DNA of 64,000 nt from Mergibacter septicus. GTDB lineage: Bacteria; Pseudomonadota; Gammaproteobacteria; Enterobacterales; Pasteurellaceae. The position numbers were made by a program, and so were the translations under genes. This document shows, piece by piece, positions 1-10,423 of this stretch. Below the pieces are notes generated by a model. That model did not search any database, had not been told where the DNA came from, and saw only the letters and a list, made by a program, of their open reading frames with translations. Position 1 is the stretch's first letter. Each line of letters opens with the position of its first letter. Location of the stretch: positions 1,823,504 through 1,887,503 of the forward strand of contig NZ_CP022013.1 of assembly GCF_003265225.1 (NCBI RefSeq), given 5' to 3'.

Positions 1-1974
1 GCAGAAATGCGACAAAGAATAGAATATGCACTTAATGGAACTTCTCATCGTTTATTTGGTATGTGGGTTGGCACTTTTCATAGTATTGCGCATCGGTTAT
101 TACGTTCTCACGCATTAGATGCTGGCTTACCACAGGATTTTCAAATTTTAGACAGTGAAGATCAGTTACGTTTGATTAAACGCTTAATCAAACTACATGA
201 ATTAGATGATAAAGCCTTTCCTGCTAAACAAGCGTGCTGGTATATCAATCAGAAAAAAGACGAAGGATTGCGTCCAGATCGGATTGATACTCACGGTAAT
301 CGTAATGAAAAAGAATGGGTAAAAATTTATCAAATTTATCAAGATGCTTGTGATCGAGCGGGTTTAATTGATTTTGCTGAATTATTGTTAAGAGCATATG
401 AATTATGGCAAAAAAAACCGTTGATCCTGCAACGTTATCAGCAACGTTTTCAACATATCTTGATTGATGAGTTTCAAGATACTAATAAAATTCAGTATCA
501 GTTCGTAAAGCTTCTGGCAGGTGAGCAAGGAAAAGTGATGATTGTTGGAGACGATGATCAATCCATTTATGGCTGGCGTGGTGCTGAAATTGAGAATATT
601 CAGCGCTTTTTACAAGATTATCATCAGGTACAAACAATCCGCTTAGAACAAAATTATCGCTCAACGGGAAATATCTTAAAGTCTGCAAATCATTTAATTA
701 AACATAATAGTGATCGTTTAGGTAAGAATTTATGGACAGAAGATGGTGATGGTGAAGCAATAGGTATCTATGAAGCGTTCAATGAGTTAGATGAAGCCCG
801 TTTTGTTGCTAGCCAAATTACAAAATGGGTTGAAGAAGGGGGGCAATATCATGATTGTGCCGTCTTATATCGGAGTAATAGCCAATCTCGTGTTTTAGAG
901 GAGGCGTTATTACAAGCCAATATTCCTTATCGAATTTATGGTGGAGTCCGCTTTTTTGAACGCCAAGAGATTAAAGATGCGTTAGCTTATTTGCGTTTAA
1001 TTGCAAATCGTCAAGATGATGCAGCATTTGAACGGGTGGTAAATACCCCAACACGTGGAATTGGCGAACGGACAATGGATTTATTACGTCAACTTACAAG
1101 AGAACGTCAGATAACTTTATGGCAGGCAGCACATTTAATTCTAGATGAAAAGAAATTAACGACTCGAGCTGCAACGGCGTTATTACGTTTTCTTGAATTA
1201 ATTAATTCTCTTGAATTAGAAACGCAACAGTTGCCTTTATTTGAACGTACTGATTTTGTGATAAAACATTCTGGGTTGTACCAAATGTATCAACAAGAAA
1301 AGGGTGAAAAAGGTGAAGTAAGAATTGAAAACTTAGAGGAATTAGTTTCAGCAACGAGAGAATTTAAACCTGATGATGGTCAGGAATTTAATGATTTAAC
1401 AGCATTTTTAACACACGCTTCTTTAGAAGCGGGAGAGGGACAGGCTTCTTCACATCAATCTTGTGTCGATATGATGACTTTACATTCAGCAAAAGGTTTA
1501 GAATTTCCTTGTGTATTTATTGTTGGTATGGAAGAAGGCATTTTTCCAAGTGGTCTGCTTTACCAAGAAATTGGGCGTTTAGAAGAAGAAAGACGTTTAG
1601 CTTATGTAGGTATCACTCGAGCAAAACAGAAATTAACTTTAACTTATGCTGAAACTAGACGAGTTTATGGGAAAGACGAAAAGCATTTACCATCGAGATT
1701 TATTAAAGAATTACCTGAAGAATGTATCCAAGAGATTCGTTTACGAGGTAAGGTTACCAGACCTTTTAATCAGAATACAGGCGGTGTGGCGAGTACTCCT
1801 ATTGTTAAGACAAGTGAATGGACATTAGGGAAGAAAGTAAAACACGATAAATTTGGCGTTGGGACAATTATTAATATTGAAGGGGCGGACAATAATACTC
1901 GATTACAAATAGCTTTTCAAAATCAAGGGATCAAATGGCTAATTGCACATTTAGCTAAGTTAGAGAAGCTATAA
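1..1974 (+). CDS. uvrD: DNA helicase II UvrD (5' end outside window)
   Basis: This is a superfamily 1 ATP-dependent 3'-5' DNA helicase of nucleotide excision and mismatch repair. The frame is open from the first base, so the gene begins upstream. By comparison with E. coli UvrD about 65 N-terminal residues, including the Walker A loop, are missing. In the visible part I see helicase motif II (DEFQDTN, visible residues 156-162), motif III (GDDDQSIYGWRG), the conserved NYRST block, motif V (TLHSAKGLEFP) and motif VI (VGITRAKQ). The C-terminal Tudor-like RNA-polymerase-binding region ends the protein (GQRVRH-like segment, then a GIKWL block). Identification is very secure because the similarity runs across the whole visible length. 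It stands alone, with rpoH following after 182 bases. Confidence 0.97.
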   Translation, partial: AEMRQRIEYALNGTSHRLFGMWVGTFHSIAHRLLRSHALDAGLPQDFQILDSEDQLRLIKRLIKLHELDDKAFPAKQACWYINQKKDEGLRPDRIDTHGNRNEKEWVKIYQIYQDACDRAGLIDFAELLLRAYELWQKKPLILQRYQQRFQHILIDEFQDTNKIQYQFVKLLAGEQGKVMIVGDDDQSIYGWRGAEIENIQRFLQDYHQVQTIRLEQNYRSTGNILKSANHLIKHNSDRLGKNLWTEDGDGEAIGIYEAFNELDEARFVASQITKWVEEGGQYHDCAVLYRSNSQSRVLEEALLQANIPYRIYGGVRFFERQEIKDALAYLRLIANRQDDAAFERVVNTPTRGIGERTMDLLRQLTRERQITLWQAAHLILDEKKLTTRAATALLRFLELINSLELETQQLPLFERTDFVIKHSGLYQMYQQEKGEKGEVRIENLEELVSATREFKPDDGQEFNDLTAFLTHASLEAGEGQASSHQSCVDMMTLHSAKGLEFPCVFIVGMEEGIFPSGLLYQEIGRLEEERRLAYVGITRAKQKLTLTYAETRRVYGKDEKHLPSRFIKELPEECIQEIRLRGKVTRPFNQNTGGVASTPIVKTSEWTLGKKVKHDKFGVGTIINIEGADNNTRLQIAFQNQGIKWLIAHLAKLEKL

Positions 1975-2077
1975 AAAGATCAATTTATATAAAACTTTTT
2001 TTATATAATTGAGTCTAACTATAAAGAATAAAAGAGCAAGTAAGTTTTTGATTAGACTTTTAACTGTTACTCTTTTG

Positions 2078-2086
2078 TGTTATAAC
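2078..2086 (+). promoter_or_regulatory. Candidate extended -10 promoter of rpoH
   Basis: A TGnTATAAC element (TG at 2078-2079, hexamer 2081-2086) lies about 70 bases before the rpoH start and fits an extended -10 sigma70 promoter. No good -35 hexamer sits at the usual distance, which extended -10 promoters tolerate. This is a call from pattern only. Confidence 0.35.
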
Positions 2087-2156
2087 TGCCAACTTGTTAA
2101 AATTAAGACACCGCAGTTATAACGAATCTAAGCATCAAAGAGAAGAAGGAATAACA

Positions 2157-3002
2157 ATGACTAAAGAAATCAACGCAATGTTAATTCCGCAAGGAAATTT
2201 AGAAAGTTATATTCGTGCTGCTAATGAATATCCAATGTTAACGGCAGAAGAAGAAAAAGAGTTAGCAGAGCGTTTGTATTATCACGAAGATGTTGAGGCG
2301 GCAAAAAAATTAATTTTATCTCACCTACGTTTTGTCATTCATATTGCACGTGGTTATTCTGGCTATGGTTTACCGCAAGCAGATCTAATTCAAGAAGGCA
2401 ATATCGGTTTAATGAAAGCGGTGAAACGATTTAATCCCGAAGTTGGGGTGCGTTTAGTCTCTTTTGCCGTACATTGGGTAAAAGCAGAAATTCACGAATA
2501 TGTTTTACGCAACTGGCGTATTGTAAAAGTTGCTACCACTAAAGCCCAACGTAAATTATTTTTTAATTTACGCAAAACAAAACAACGTTTAGGTTGGTTT
2601 AAGCAGAATGAAGTGAATATGGTAGCAGATGAATTAGGCGTATCTGTTGATGATGTCAAAGAGATGGAATCACGTATGAGTGGTTTGGATATGGCATTTG
2701 AATTACCAACAGAAGATCATGAAGAGAGTTATGCACCAGCACTCTATTTAGAAGATAAAAGTTCAAATTTTGCGGCAGAATTGGAACAAGAAAATTTTGA
2801 GACACAAGCTGTTGATCAATTAAATCAAGCGTTAAATTGTCTCGATCAACGTAGTCGCCATATTATCCAGACTCGCTGGCTTGATGAAAATAAAGCAACA
2901 TTACAAGAGCTAGCGGATCAATATGGTGTGTCTGCAGAGCGGATTCGACAACTTGAAAATAATGCCTTGAAAAAACTTAAAAATGCAGTGAGTTTTGCAT
3001 AA
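2157..3002 (+). CDS. rpoH: RNA polymerase heat-shock sigma factor RpoH (sigma 32)
   Basis: This sigma factor directs RNA polymerase to heat-shock promoters for chaperones and proteases. I place the start at the ATG at 2157, not at the upstream in-frame codon at 2094, because an AAGGA ribosome-binding site ends six bases before it and the product then begins like E. coli RpoH. The 281-residue length matches the family (284 in E. coli). Visible are region 2 ([26 protein letters not shown]), the RpoH-specific segment QRKLFFNLR (residues 131-139, region C), and region 4 with its helix-turn-helix ([19 protein letters not shown]). The gene is monocistronic and ends in an intrinsic terminator. In E. 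coli control is largely by mRNA structure and protein turnover; I did not test the message for a thermosensor. Confidence 0.97.
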   Translation: MTKEINAMLIPQGNLESYIRAANEYPMLTAEEEKELAERLYYHEDVEAAKKLILSHLRFVIHIARGYSGYGLPQADLIQEGNIGLMKAVKRFNPEVGVRLVSFAVHWVKAEIHEYVLRNWRIVKVATTKAQRKLFFNLRKTKQRLGWFKQNEVNMVADELGVSVDDVKEMESRMSGLDMAFELPTEDHEESYAPALYLEDKSSNFAAELEQENFETQAVDQLNQALNCLDQRSRHIIQTRWLDENKATLQELADQYGVSAERIRQLENNALKKLKNAVSFA

Positions 3003-3012
3003 ACCGTAAAAG

Positions 3013-3036
3013 ACTAGCTTTTTAGCTAGTTTTTTT
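3013..3036 (+). terminator. Intrinsic terminator of rpoH
   Basis: A perfect 7-bp stem (ACTAGCT at 3013-3019 with AGCTAGT at 3024-3030) with a TTTT loop is followed by six T residues. It begins 11 bases after the rpoH stop. Confidence 0.85.
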
Positions 3037-3060
3037 ACTCTTTATTCTATCCTGATAAAA

Positions 3061-3429
3061 ATGATGCACTCTGATTTTATTCCTCATTTAAGTACACATA
3101 TCTTGGATCTTAACTTAGGTAAACCCGCAGTTAATGTTAAGGTGGAGCTTTATCAACAGCAACACGATCAAGGTTGGTTGCAATTAGATCAACAATTAAC
3201 AAACGGTGAAGGACGAATTAATCGTTTTAATTTGAGTGTGCCTGCGAGTTTAAAATCAACACTAACTCATTGTTATAAATTAAGATTTTACAGTGGAGAG
3301 TATTATTCCCCTCAATTCTCTTTTTATCCTTATATTGATATTCTGTTTCAATTAGACCCAACACAATCGGATTATCATATTCCACTGACTTTATCGCCTT
3401 TCGGTTATTCGACTTATCGTGGTTGTTGA
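3061..3429 (+). CDS. uraH: 5-hydroxyisourate hydrolase (transthyretin-like protein)
   Basis: Transthyretin-related proteins of this family hydrolyse 5-hydroxyisourate, the second step of urate breakdown to allantoin. The 122-residue length is normal. Conserved features are the N-terminal LSTHILD segment (catalytic His13), a TNGEGR block (Arg52), YHIPLTLSP (His106) and the C-terminal YRG motif. The last residue is Cys122 where the family usually ends in Ser (YRGS). There is no signal peptide, so a cytoplasmic location is likely (some relatives are periplasmic). No other urate-pathway gene lies nearby, so it is an orphan here. Two adjacent ATG codons (3061, 3064) are possible starts; no strong ribosome-binding site discriminates between them. 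Confidence 0.88.
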   Translation: MMHSDFIPHLSTHILDLNLGKPAVNVKVELYQQQHDQGWLQLDQQLTNGEGRINRFNLSVPASLKSTLTHCYKLRFYSGEYYSPQFSFYPYIDILFQLDPTQSDYHIPLTLSPFGYSTYRGC

Positions 3430-3509
3430 GTGTTAATTAGATAGTTTGAGTGAAATAAAAGGCTTAGGTTGGTTAAATCTTATTTGAGATAAAATTAAAA
3501 ATAGATAAC

Positions 3510-3552
3510 CGTACCTAAATACTAAGCTATTATTTTGGTATTTAAGTACGGA
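3510..3552 (-). terminator. Hairpin between uraH and yggL, probable terminator of trmB-yggL
   Basis: A 14-bp stem with one mismatch (CCGTACCTAAATAC at 3510-3523 against GTATTTAAGTACGG at 3539-3552) lies between the convergent genes. Read on the minus strand it is followed by a T-rich tract, so it most likely terminates the trmB-yggL transcript. It may also serve uraH. Confidence 0.55.
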
Positions 3553-3583
3553 ATAATCCTAATGTTTGTTGAATAAAAAATGA

Positions 3584-3928
3584 TTATTTTGTATTAACAG
3601 GGTAATCCCACCAAATATCAAATAATTGGCTTATTTCTATTTGTTGGATACCATTGTTTTCTAACCAGTTTTTGACTAATTCACGATGGCTTTCATCACA
3701 TTTACCTGCTTTTTCAAGGCAAACTAGTCCTTCCCAGTGTAGATAACCACTACCTTCATAGGCAAGACCATTTGGTTTAATCACTTCCCCAATAAAGCGA
3801 TCTACCACTTGATCGATAGTATTAACATCAGTACCTTCAGCAAATTGCCAATTAACTAAAAAGCCTAACTCTTGAAATTCACCTAAGTGCATTTTTTTGC
3901 GTTGTCTTCTATTATGTTGATATGCCAT
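3584..3928 (-). CDS. yggL: YggL family 50S ribosome-binding protein (DUF469)
   Basis: This is a 114-residue cytoplasmic protein of the YggL/DUF469 family, reported to bind the 50S subunit and to influence ribosome biogenesis. The basic N-terminus (NRRQRKKMHLGEF), the FLVNWQF stretch and the C-terminal LFDIWWDYP are typical. It lies 26 bases downstream of trmB on the same strand, the same order as in E. coli, and probably shares its transcript. The start at 3928 is preceded by an AAGGAAAAA tract. The family is secure; the cellular role is less defined. Confidence 0.9.
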   Translation of the reverse strand: MAYQHNRRQRKKMHLGEFQELGFLVNWQFAEGTDVNTIDQVVDRFIGEVIKPNGLAYEGSGYLHWEGLVCLEKAGKCDESHRELVKNWLENNGIQQIEISQLFDIWWDYPVNTK

Positions 3929-3954
3929 AGTTTTTTCCTTAATTTAAATGATAG

Positions 3955-4707
3955 TTATTTTTTAATGAAGTAGAGATCCCAAACGCCATGTCCTAGTCGA
4001 TGCCCTCGTTCTTCAAATTTGGTTAAAGGGCGGAAGATAGGGCGAGGAATAAAATCATTGGTCTTAGAAGTATTTTCTAATCCAGACGTTTGGCTTAGCA
4101 CTTCTAACATTTGTTCTGCATAATTTTCCCAATCAGTTGCCATATGGACAAACCCACCACTTTGTAGTTTTTGCATAATTAATTGCATAAAAGCAGGTTG
4201 AACAATACGGCGTTTATGATGCTTAGCTTTATGCCAAGGATCTGGAAAGAACAGTTGTAATCCACCAAGACTACTATCTGCAATACTTTCATTGAGAATT
4301 TCGATTGCATCGTGGCAGATGATCCGCAAATTTTTAATCTCTTTTTGCTTAGCATAAGCGATGCAAGCACCTACGCCGGGGGTATGAACTTCAATGCCTA
4401 AATAATTATATTGTGGGTTTTGTTCCGCCATTTCGACTAATGAGCGTCCCATACCAAAACCAATCTCAAGAATCACAGGATGATTATTTTGAAAAATTTC
4501 AGCAAAATTAAAAGGCGTTTTTTGATGTTCCAAACCATAGAAATACCAGTTTTCATTCATTGCGCTACGTTGTGCTGCGCTTAACCGACCTGTACGCAGA
4601 ACAAAACTGCGGATTTTACGCATATAGCGACCATCAGTGGTAAATTCTTCAGTGGTAACTGTTTTACGTTTTTGATCAGCAAAAGTTGTTTTTGGCGTTG
4701 TTGACAT
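3955..4707 (-). CDS. trmB: tRNA (guanine-N7-)-methyltransferase TrmB
   Basis: TrmB makes m7G46 in the variable loop of many tRNAs using S-adenosylmethionine. The 250-residue product shows the Rossmann-type SAM site [10 protein letters not shown], the [10 protein letters not shown] segment and the [14 protein letters not shown] motif that carries catalytic and tRNA-binding residues. The C-terminus ([15 protein letters not shown]) is also characteristic. It is divergent from mutY and upstream of yggL, as in enterobacteria. Nothing unusual was seen. Confidence 0.97.
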   Translation of the reverse strand: MSTTPKTTFADQKRKTVTTEEFTTDGRYMRKIRSFVLRTGRLSAAQRSAMNENWYFYGLEHQKTPFNFAEIFQNNHPVILEIGFGMGRSLVEMAEQNPQYNYLGIEVHTPGVGACIAYAKQKEIKNLRIICHDAIEILNESIADSSLGGLQLFFPDPWHKAKHHKRRIVQPAFMQLIMQKLQSGGFVHMATDWENYAEQMLEVLSQTSGLENTSKTNDFIPRPIFRPLTKFEERGHRLGHGVWDLYFIKK

Positions 4708-4842
4708 AAATTTTAATCAATGGTTTTAGTTTTTTATGAATTGGGGCTATTGTACCTGAGAATTGATTTTTTTTCTTGTATTTTAATTGGTTAATTATGC
4801 TACACTTCTTCAATTCATAAATTTTTAGTCTTGAAGTATTTT

Positions 4843-5961
4843 ATGCTAGCAAAATCTACCCCTCACGCCCCTTTTGCTCGGGCAGTATTAGCGTGGTATG
4901 ACAAATATGGCCGCAAGAATTTACCGTGGCAGCAAAATAAAACTTTATATGGTGTCTGGTTATCTGAGGTAATGTTGCAACAAACTCAGGTGGTTACTGT
5001 TATTCCTTATTTTCAACGTTTTATCCAAACTTTTCCAACACCAACAGCATTAGCGAATGCAGAGATTGATCAGGTCTTACATCTTTGGACAGGGTTAGGC
5101 TATTATGCTCGAGCAAGGAATTTACATAAAGCTGCACAGCAAATTCGTGATCAATTTCAGGGCGAATTTCCAACCTGCTTTGAACAAGTCTTAAGCCTAC
5201 CGGGGATAGGACGAAGTACGGCAGGGGCAATTCTTTCTTCTTGCTTAAATGCACCTTACCCAATTTTAGATGGGAATGTAAAGCGAGTGTTATCACGCTA
5301 TTTTGCTATAACTGGTTGGAGTGGTGAGAAAAGCATTGAAAATCGGTTATGGCAATTGAGTGCACAAGTAACACCAAGTACACAAGTGGCTAATTTTAAT
5401 CAAGCGATGATGGATATTGGGGCGATAGTGTGTACTCGAACCAAGCCAAAATGTAGTTTATGCCCGCTAGAAAAAGAGTGTGTTGCTAATCAAACAGGAC
5501 AACAAGCTCAATTTCCAACTAAAAAGCCGAAAAAAACGCTCCCTGTTCGTCAAAGTTATTTCTTGTTGTTACGGAATGGGCAAAAAGTATTATTAGAACA
5601 GCGTGAGCTAAGTGGATTATGGGGAGGACTATATTGTTTTCCACAATTTGATAGTCAAGATCAACTTGAACAGGCATTACAGCAGCAAGGAATTAAGCAT
5701 TATCAGCACTTGCCTACATTTCGGCATACTTTCAGCCATTTTCATCTCGATATTTATCCAATTGTTGCTGATTATATACCGCAAGAGAGGGAAGCAATGG
5801 AGAATGATGATTGCTATAAGGTCAAAGAGCGTGAGGGTGAGTATTTAACTAGCATACAAAACCTTCCCAAATATTGGTATGATCTAACACAAACTGAGGT
5901 ACACCAAATTGGTCTTGCGACCCCAGTAAAAAATTTATTATTACAGTTACAAGCAATGTAA
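4843..5961 (+). CDS. mutY: A/G-specific adenine DNA glycosylase MutY
   Basis: MutY removes adenine mispaired with 8-oxoguanine. I use the ATG at 4843; an in-frame TTG at 4831 lacks support. Visible are the SEVMLQQTQ helix (Glu42 corresponds to the catalytic Glu), the helix-hairpin-helix [12 protein letters not shown], the catalytic-Asp segment ILDGNVKRV, and the four cysteines of the [4Fe-4S] cluster (C-x6-C-x2-C-x5-C in [17 protein letters not shown]). A MutT-like C-terminal 8-oxoG recognition domain follows, with [12 protein letters not shown] and [12 protein letters not shown]. Compared with E. coli there is an extra stretch of about 20 residues inside this domain (after IVADYIPQE). First gene of mutY-yggX-mltC. 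Confidence 0.96.
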   Translation: MLAKSTPHAPFARAVLAWYDKYGRKNLPWQQNKTLYGVWLSEVMLQQTQVVTVIPYFQRFIQTFPTPTALANAEIDQVLHLWTGLGYYARARNLHKAAQQIRDQFQGEFPTCFEQVLSLPGIGRSTAGAILSSCLNAPYPILDGNVKRVLSRYFAITGWSGEKSIENRLWQLSAQVTPSTQVANFNQAMMDIGAIVCTRTKPKCSLCPLEKECVANQTGQQAQFPTKKPKKTLPVRQSYFLLLRNGQKVLLEQRELSGLWGGLYCFPQFDSQDQLEQALQQQGIKHYQHLPTFRHTFSHFHLDIYPIVADYIPQEREAMENDDCYKVKEREGEYLTSIQNLPKYWYDLTQTEVHQIGLATPVKNLLLQLQAM

Positions 5962-5991
5962 CAATCTGTGTTTAATTGATAGGAGTTTATT

Positions 5992-6264
5992 ATGTCAAGA
6001 ACGGTATTTTGTCATTATTTAAAACAAGAAGCAGAAGGCTTAGATTTTCAACTCTACCCTGGTGATTTAGGCAAACGGATCTTTGATTCGATTAGTAAAC
6101 AAGCTTGGAGTGAATGGTTAAAAAAGCAAACAATGCTAGTGAATGAAAAAAAATTAAATATGATGAACGTTGAACATCGTAAGCTATTAGAACAAGAAAT
6201 GATAAGTTTCTTATTTGAAGGAAAAGAAATCCATATTGAAGGTTATGTACCACCAACAAAATAG
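5992..6264 (+). CDS. yggX: Probable Fe(2+)-trafficking protein YggX
   Basis: A 90-residue YggX-family protein, linked in enterobacteria to iron handling and protection of Fe-S clusters from oxidative damage. The single conserved N-terminal cysteine ([15 protein letters not shown]) and the GDLGKRIFD motif are present. The ATG at 5992 has an upstream AGGAG ribosome-binding site. It sits 30 bases after mutY, itself an Fe-S enzyme, and 8 bases before mltC; this three-gene order is conserved with E. coli and implies cotranscription. Confidence 0.95.
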   Translation: MSRTVFCHYLKQEAEGLDFQLYPGDLGKRIFDSISKQAWSEWLKKQTMLVNEKKLNMMNVEHRKLLEQEMISFLFEGKEIHIEGYVPPTK

Positions 6265-6272
6265 GAAACCCG

Positions 6273-7346
6273 ATGAAAAAACGTTTTGCCTTTTTAACTG
6301 CTTTTGTGTTTCTTTATGGTTGTAGTAGTCAGGTGCAAAAAGACATCACTTATGATGATGTTTTTAGTAAAGATACGAAAGGGCTGGATATTCTTACCAG
6401 CCAGTTTTCTCACAATATAGATCAGATCTGGGGCGTAAATGAACTCTTAGTTGCTAGCCGTAAAGATTATGTGAAGTACACTGATAATTATTTAACACGC
6501 AGCCATATTAGTTTTGATAATGGATTAATTACAGTGGGTACGTTAGGAGATAAAAATCAATTAAAAAGTGCAATTATTCATATTTTATTAATGGGAGATG
6601 ATCCTTCTGGGATTGATTTACTGACTTCAGGGGATACGCCGATTAGTAATAATCCTTTTTTATTTGGGCAAGTCTTAGATCAGCGTAGTAAGCCAATTAA
6701 AAGCCGTAAAGAAGCCACATTATTTGCTGAATACTTGCTGAAAAATAAATTACAACAGCGTTATCTGCAAAATGGACGCAAAGTAGAATATGTTGTTATT
6801 CCAATGGTAGCGAATCATATTGCGGTACGTGCAAGGAAATACCTACCTTTTGTCAGAAAAGCTGCTCGCCATTATGGTGTTGATGAAAGCTTGATTTTAG
6901 GCATTATGGAAGTGGAATCAAGTTTTAACCCTTATTCAGTTAGTTATGCCAATGCAATCGGCTTAATGCAAGTTGTACCAGATACTGCAGGGCGTGATGT
7001 ATTTAAGTTAAAAGGCAAGAGTGGTAAACCTTCTCGCCGTTATTTATTTGAACCTCATCGGAATATTGATACAGGAACAGCCTATCTGTGGATTTTACAG
7101 AATAAATATTTTCAAAATATCACAGATCCAACCTCAAGACGTTATGCTGTGATTGCTGCATATAATAGCGGTGGTGGTGCAGTGTTACGTATTTTTGATA
7201 ATGATCGGGAAAAAGCGATTAAGAAAATGGATAAATTATTACCAGAGCAGTTGTATCAGATTTTAGTTACTAAGCATCCTTCTGCACAGGCAAGAAATTA
7301 TTTGAAAAAAGTTACAGCGGCACAAAAAGGATATAGAAAACGTTAA
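6273..7346 (+). CDS. mltC: Membrane-bound lytic murein transglycosylase C
   Basis: A peptidoglycan lytic transglycosylase that cleaves between MurNAc and GlcNAc with 1,6-anhydro product formation. The N-terminus is a lipoprotein signal ending in a lipobox (LYGC, Cys17), so the protein is expected at the outer membrane facing the periplasm. The DUF3393-type N-terminal domain is followed by an SLT domain: the catalytic Glu lies in [12 protein letters not shown], then [13 protein letters not shown], and [14 protein letters not shown]. Length (357 residues) matches E. coli MltC. Last gene of the mutY operon. Confidence 0.96.
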   Translation: MKKRFAFLTAFVFLYGCSSQVQKDITYDDVFSKDTKGLDILTSQFSHNIDQIWGVNELLVASRKDYVKYTDNYLTRSHISFDNGLITVGTLGDKNQLKSAIIHILLMGDDPSGIDLLTSGDTPISNNPFLFGQVLDQRSKPIKSRKEATLFAEYLLKNKLQQRYLQNGRKVEYVVIPMVANHIAVRARKYLPFVRKAARHYGVDESLILGIMEVESSFNPYSVSYANAIGLMQVVPDTAGRDVFKLKGKSGKPSRRYLFEPHRNIDTGTAYLWILQNKYFQNITDPTSRRYAVIAAYNSGGGAVLRIFDNDREKAIKKMDKLLPEQLYQILVTKHPSAQARNYLKKVTAAQKGYRKR

Positions 7347-7433
7347 ATAAATGAAAAAGTGTGGTCTTTTTATTCGTTTTGAGTATAAAACAAGCTAACA
7401 AGCAAAAAAAGATGATTTTTTTTAAATTAGTGA

Positions 7434-7462
7434 TTGACTTGGAACGTAAAAAAACGTTTAAT
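7434..7462 (+). promoter_or_regulatory. Candidate sigma70 promoter of the tRNA-Phe/tRNA-Asn unit
   Basis: TTGACT (7434-7439) and TTTAAT (7457-7462) are separated by 17 bases. The predicted start lies about 15 bases before the first tRNA, with a GC-containing segment just after the -10, as in stringently controlled stable-RNA promoters. Pattern-based call. Confidence 0.5.
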
Positions 7463-7484
7463 ACGCACCACACAGAGACGAGCT

Positions 7485-7560
7485 GCCCGGATAGCTCAGT
7501 CGGTAGAGCAGGGGATTGAAAATCCCCGTGTCGGTGGTTCGATTCCGCCTCCGGGCACCA
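7485..7560 (+). tRNA. tRNA-Phe (anticodon GAA)
   Basis: A 76-nt cloverleaf with encoded CCA. The acceptor arm GCCCGG(A) pairs with (T)CCGGGC, the D arm carries AGCTCAGTCGGTAGAGC, and the anticodon stem GGGGA/TCCCC holds the loop TTGAAAA with GAA at 7518-7520. The T arm contains GGTTCGATTCC. The sequence closely resembles E. coli tRNA-Phe. Confidence 0.97.
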
Positions 7561-7564
7561 CTTT

Positions 7565-7640
7565 TCCTCCTTAGTTCAGTCGGTAGAACGGCGGACTGTT
7601 AATCCGTATGTCGCTGGTTCAAGTCCAGCAGGAGGAGCCA
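7565..7640 (+). tRNA. tRNA-Asn (anticodon GTT)
   Basis: A 76-nt cloverleaf with encoded CCA, only four bases after tRNA-Phe and surely cotranscribed with it. Acceptor TCCTCC(T) pairs with (A)GGAGGA across the ends; GTT lies at 7598-7600 within the anticodon loop of the CGGA/TCCG stem. It closely resembles E. coli tRNA-Asn. Confidence 0.97.
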
Positions 7641-7653
7641 AATTCTAGAAAAA

Positions 7654-7680
7654 AGCCTACTTTTTTAAGTAGGCTTTTTT
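7654..7680 (+). terminator. Intrinsic terminator after the tRNA pair
   Basis: Stem AGCCTAC (7654-7660) with GTAGGCT (7669-7675), extendable by A-T pairs, followed by a T run. It ends the two-tRNA transcript. Confidence 0.85.
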
Positions 7681-7743
7681 CATATCATCAAACATATTTT
7701 TAATTTTAACATTGATCGTGTATTTGTTTCGTTTAGATAAATA

Positions 7744-7773
7744 AAAAGCCCAAGTGGTATAACTTAGGCTTTT
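7744..7773 (-). terminator. Terminator of the Dyp peroxidase gene
   Basis: A 12-bp stem with one mismatch (7744-7755 against 7762-7773, loop GGTATA). On the minus strand it is followed by a T-rich run and lies just after the stop of the peroxidase gene. Confidence 0.7.
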
Positions 7774-7788
7774 GAAGAGGGAAATAAA

Positions 7789-8679
7789 TTACGATAAGTT
7801 TAATAACATATCTAATGGTGGAGCAAAATAGTAGCTACCACTGACAGCTTGAGTAAATTCTAATAAGCGATCCGTTTTTCCATCAAGATAGCCATACATA
7901 CTTAATAATTGCTGTTCAATATTATGTAATCTTGCACAATATGCGATGAAATAAAGCCCATGTTCTCCACTAGCTTTTCCATAAGGTAAACTTTGACGTA
8001 AAATTTTTAAGCCTTGACCGTTTTCTTTTAAATCCACTCGCCCAACGTGTGAATTTTCTGGCACATCATCAAGTTCAACACTATCAGGTTTGGTTCTGCC
8101 AATCACTTGTTCTTGTTCAGTTTGGCTCATTGTATGCCATTGTGCTAAATGATGTACCCAACGTTGGGTTAAGACATAACTACCACCAGCATCAATACCT
8201 TGATTAATCGTTGCAACCTGTGGACGATCCTCTCCTTGAGGATTCTCAGTACCATCAACAAAGCCAGTAAAGTCTCGTTCTTCGATCCAACGAAATCCGT
8301 GAGTTTCTTCATCAATACTAATGCTGGTATTAAATAAACGCATAACTTCTAAGGCTAATGAGAAATTAACATCAGGGTGTAATGAAATAATATGGATTAG
8401 TAAATCTCTCTGTGTTGCTGGTGCAACAAAATCCCCTTTACCTAAAGGCTGAAATGTTTTAAGTTCAGATGCAGTGGTTGATGAATAATGCCGCCAAGCG
8501 GAATGCCCAAATGCAATGACTAAACCTAATTTTGCATCGGGGTGTTGGTGTTGTAAATGGGTTAGTGAAGTATGTATTTCTTTACAAGCTGTTGCGACCT
8601 TAGCATAATCATTAATCTTCGCTTCAATAAAAATTGCGGCTTTAGAATGTTCTAATAAAATTCCACTTTGTATTTTCAT
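7789..8679 (-). CDS. yfeX: Dyp-type haem peroxidase, YfeX-like
   Basis: A 296-residue Dyp-type peroxidase close to E. coli YfeX, a cytoplasmic haem protein that oxidises porphyrinogens and has been proposed, with dispute, to release iron from haem. The hallmark GFVDGTENP motif (distal catalytic Asp) is present, as are HGFRWIEERD, the LPYG-A-GEHGLYF segment and the C-terminal YYFAPPLDMLL. There is no Tat or Sec signal, consistent with the cytosolic YfeX subgroup. The gene is single, divergent from guaB, with AGGAATAAT before the ATG. A Fur-like half-site overlaps its putative -10, which would suit a role in iron or haem metabolism. Confidence 0.93.
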   Translation of the reverse strand: MKIQSGILLEHSKAAIFIEAKINDYAKVATACKEIHTSLTHLQHQHPDAKLGLVIAFGHSAWRHYSSTTASELKTFQPLGKGDFVAPATQRDLLIHIISLHPDVNFSLALEVMRLFNTSISIDEETHGFRWIEERDFTGFVDGTENPQGEDRPQVATINQGIDAGGSYVLTQRWVHHLAQWHTMSQTEQEQVIGRTKPDSVELDDVPENSHVGRVDLKENGQGLKILRQSLPYGKASGEHGLYFIAYCARLHNIEQQLLSMYGYLDGKTDRLLEFTQAVSGSYYFAPPLDMLLNLS

Positions 8680-8700
8680 TATTATTCCTCTATGTTTAAT

Positions 8701-8718
8701 TAATAAAATGTCATTATC
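8701..8718 (-). promoter_or_regulatory. Possible Fur site overlapping the Dyp peroxidase promoter
   Basis: On the minus strand GATAATGA (plus positions 8711-8718) equals the left half of the Fur consensus; the right half is degenerate. GATAAT could itself be the -10, with TAGTCA 17 bases upstream as -35. Weak, half-site evidence only. Confidence 0.3.
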
Positions 8719-8795
8719 ATATAATATAACTTATTTGACTAAATTAGATTGATTAATATCAGACCAAAGGATCTTTTATTTTTAACCAGTAGCCA

Positions 8796-8824
8796 TTTTC
8801 AAATAAGATCAAACTCTGTATAAT
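8796..8824 (+). promoter_or_regulatory. Candidate guaB promoter
   Basis: A consensus TATAAT (8819-8824) sits 49 bases before the guaB start, with TTTTCA/TTTCAA at about 16-17 bases upstream as a poor -35. The -10 is strong and the -35 weak. No PurR-like palindrome was recognised. Confidence 0.45.
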
Positions 8825-8852
8825 GCGACCGCAATATTTTTCCTGAACTTAA

Positions 8853-10337
<1,485 letters not shown>

Positions 10338-10423
10338 CTTATGGGAAATATTTGCTCTATATAATCTAAAAAAACATTTAGATTTAAATACTTTTAAAAA
10401 TTAACCTAATTATCGAGGATAAC

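Noticed and set aside
4831..4845. TTG start for mutY 12 bases upstream of the ATG
   Set aside because: No ribosome-binding site precedes it and the ATG at 4843 gives the family-like N-terminus.
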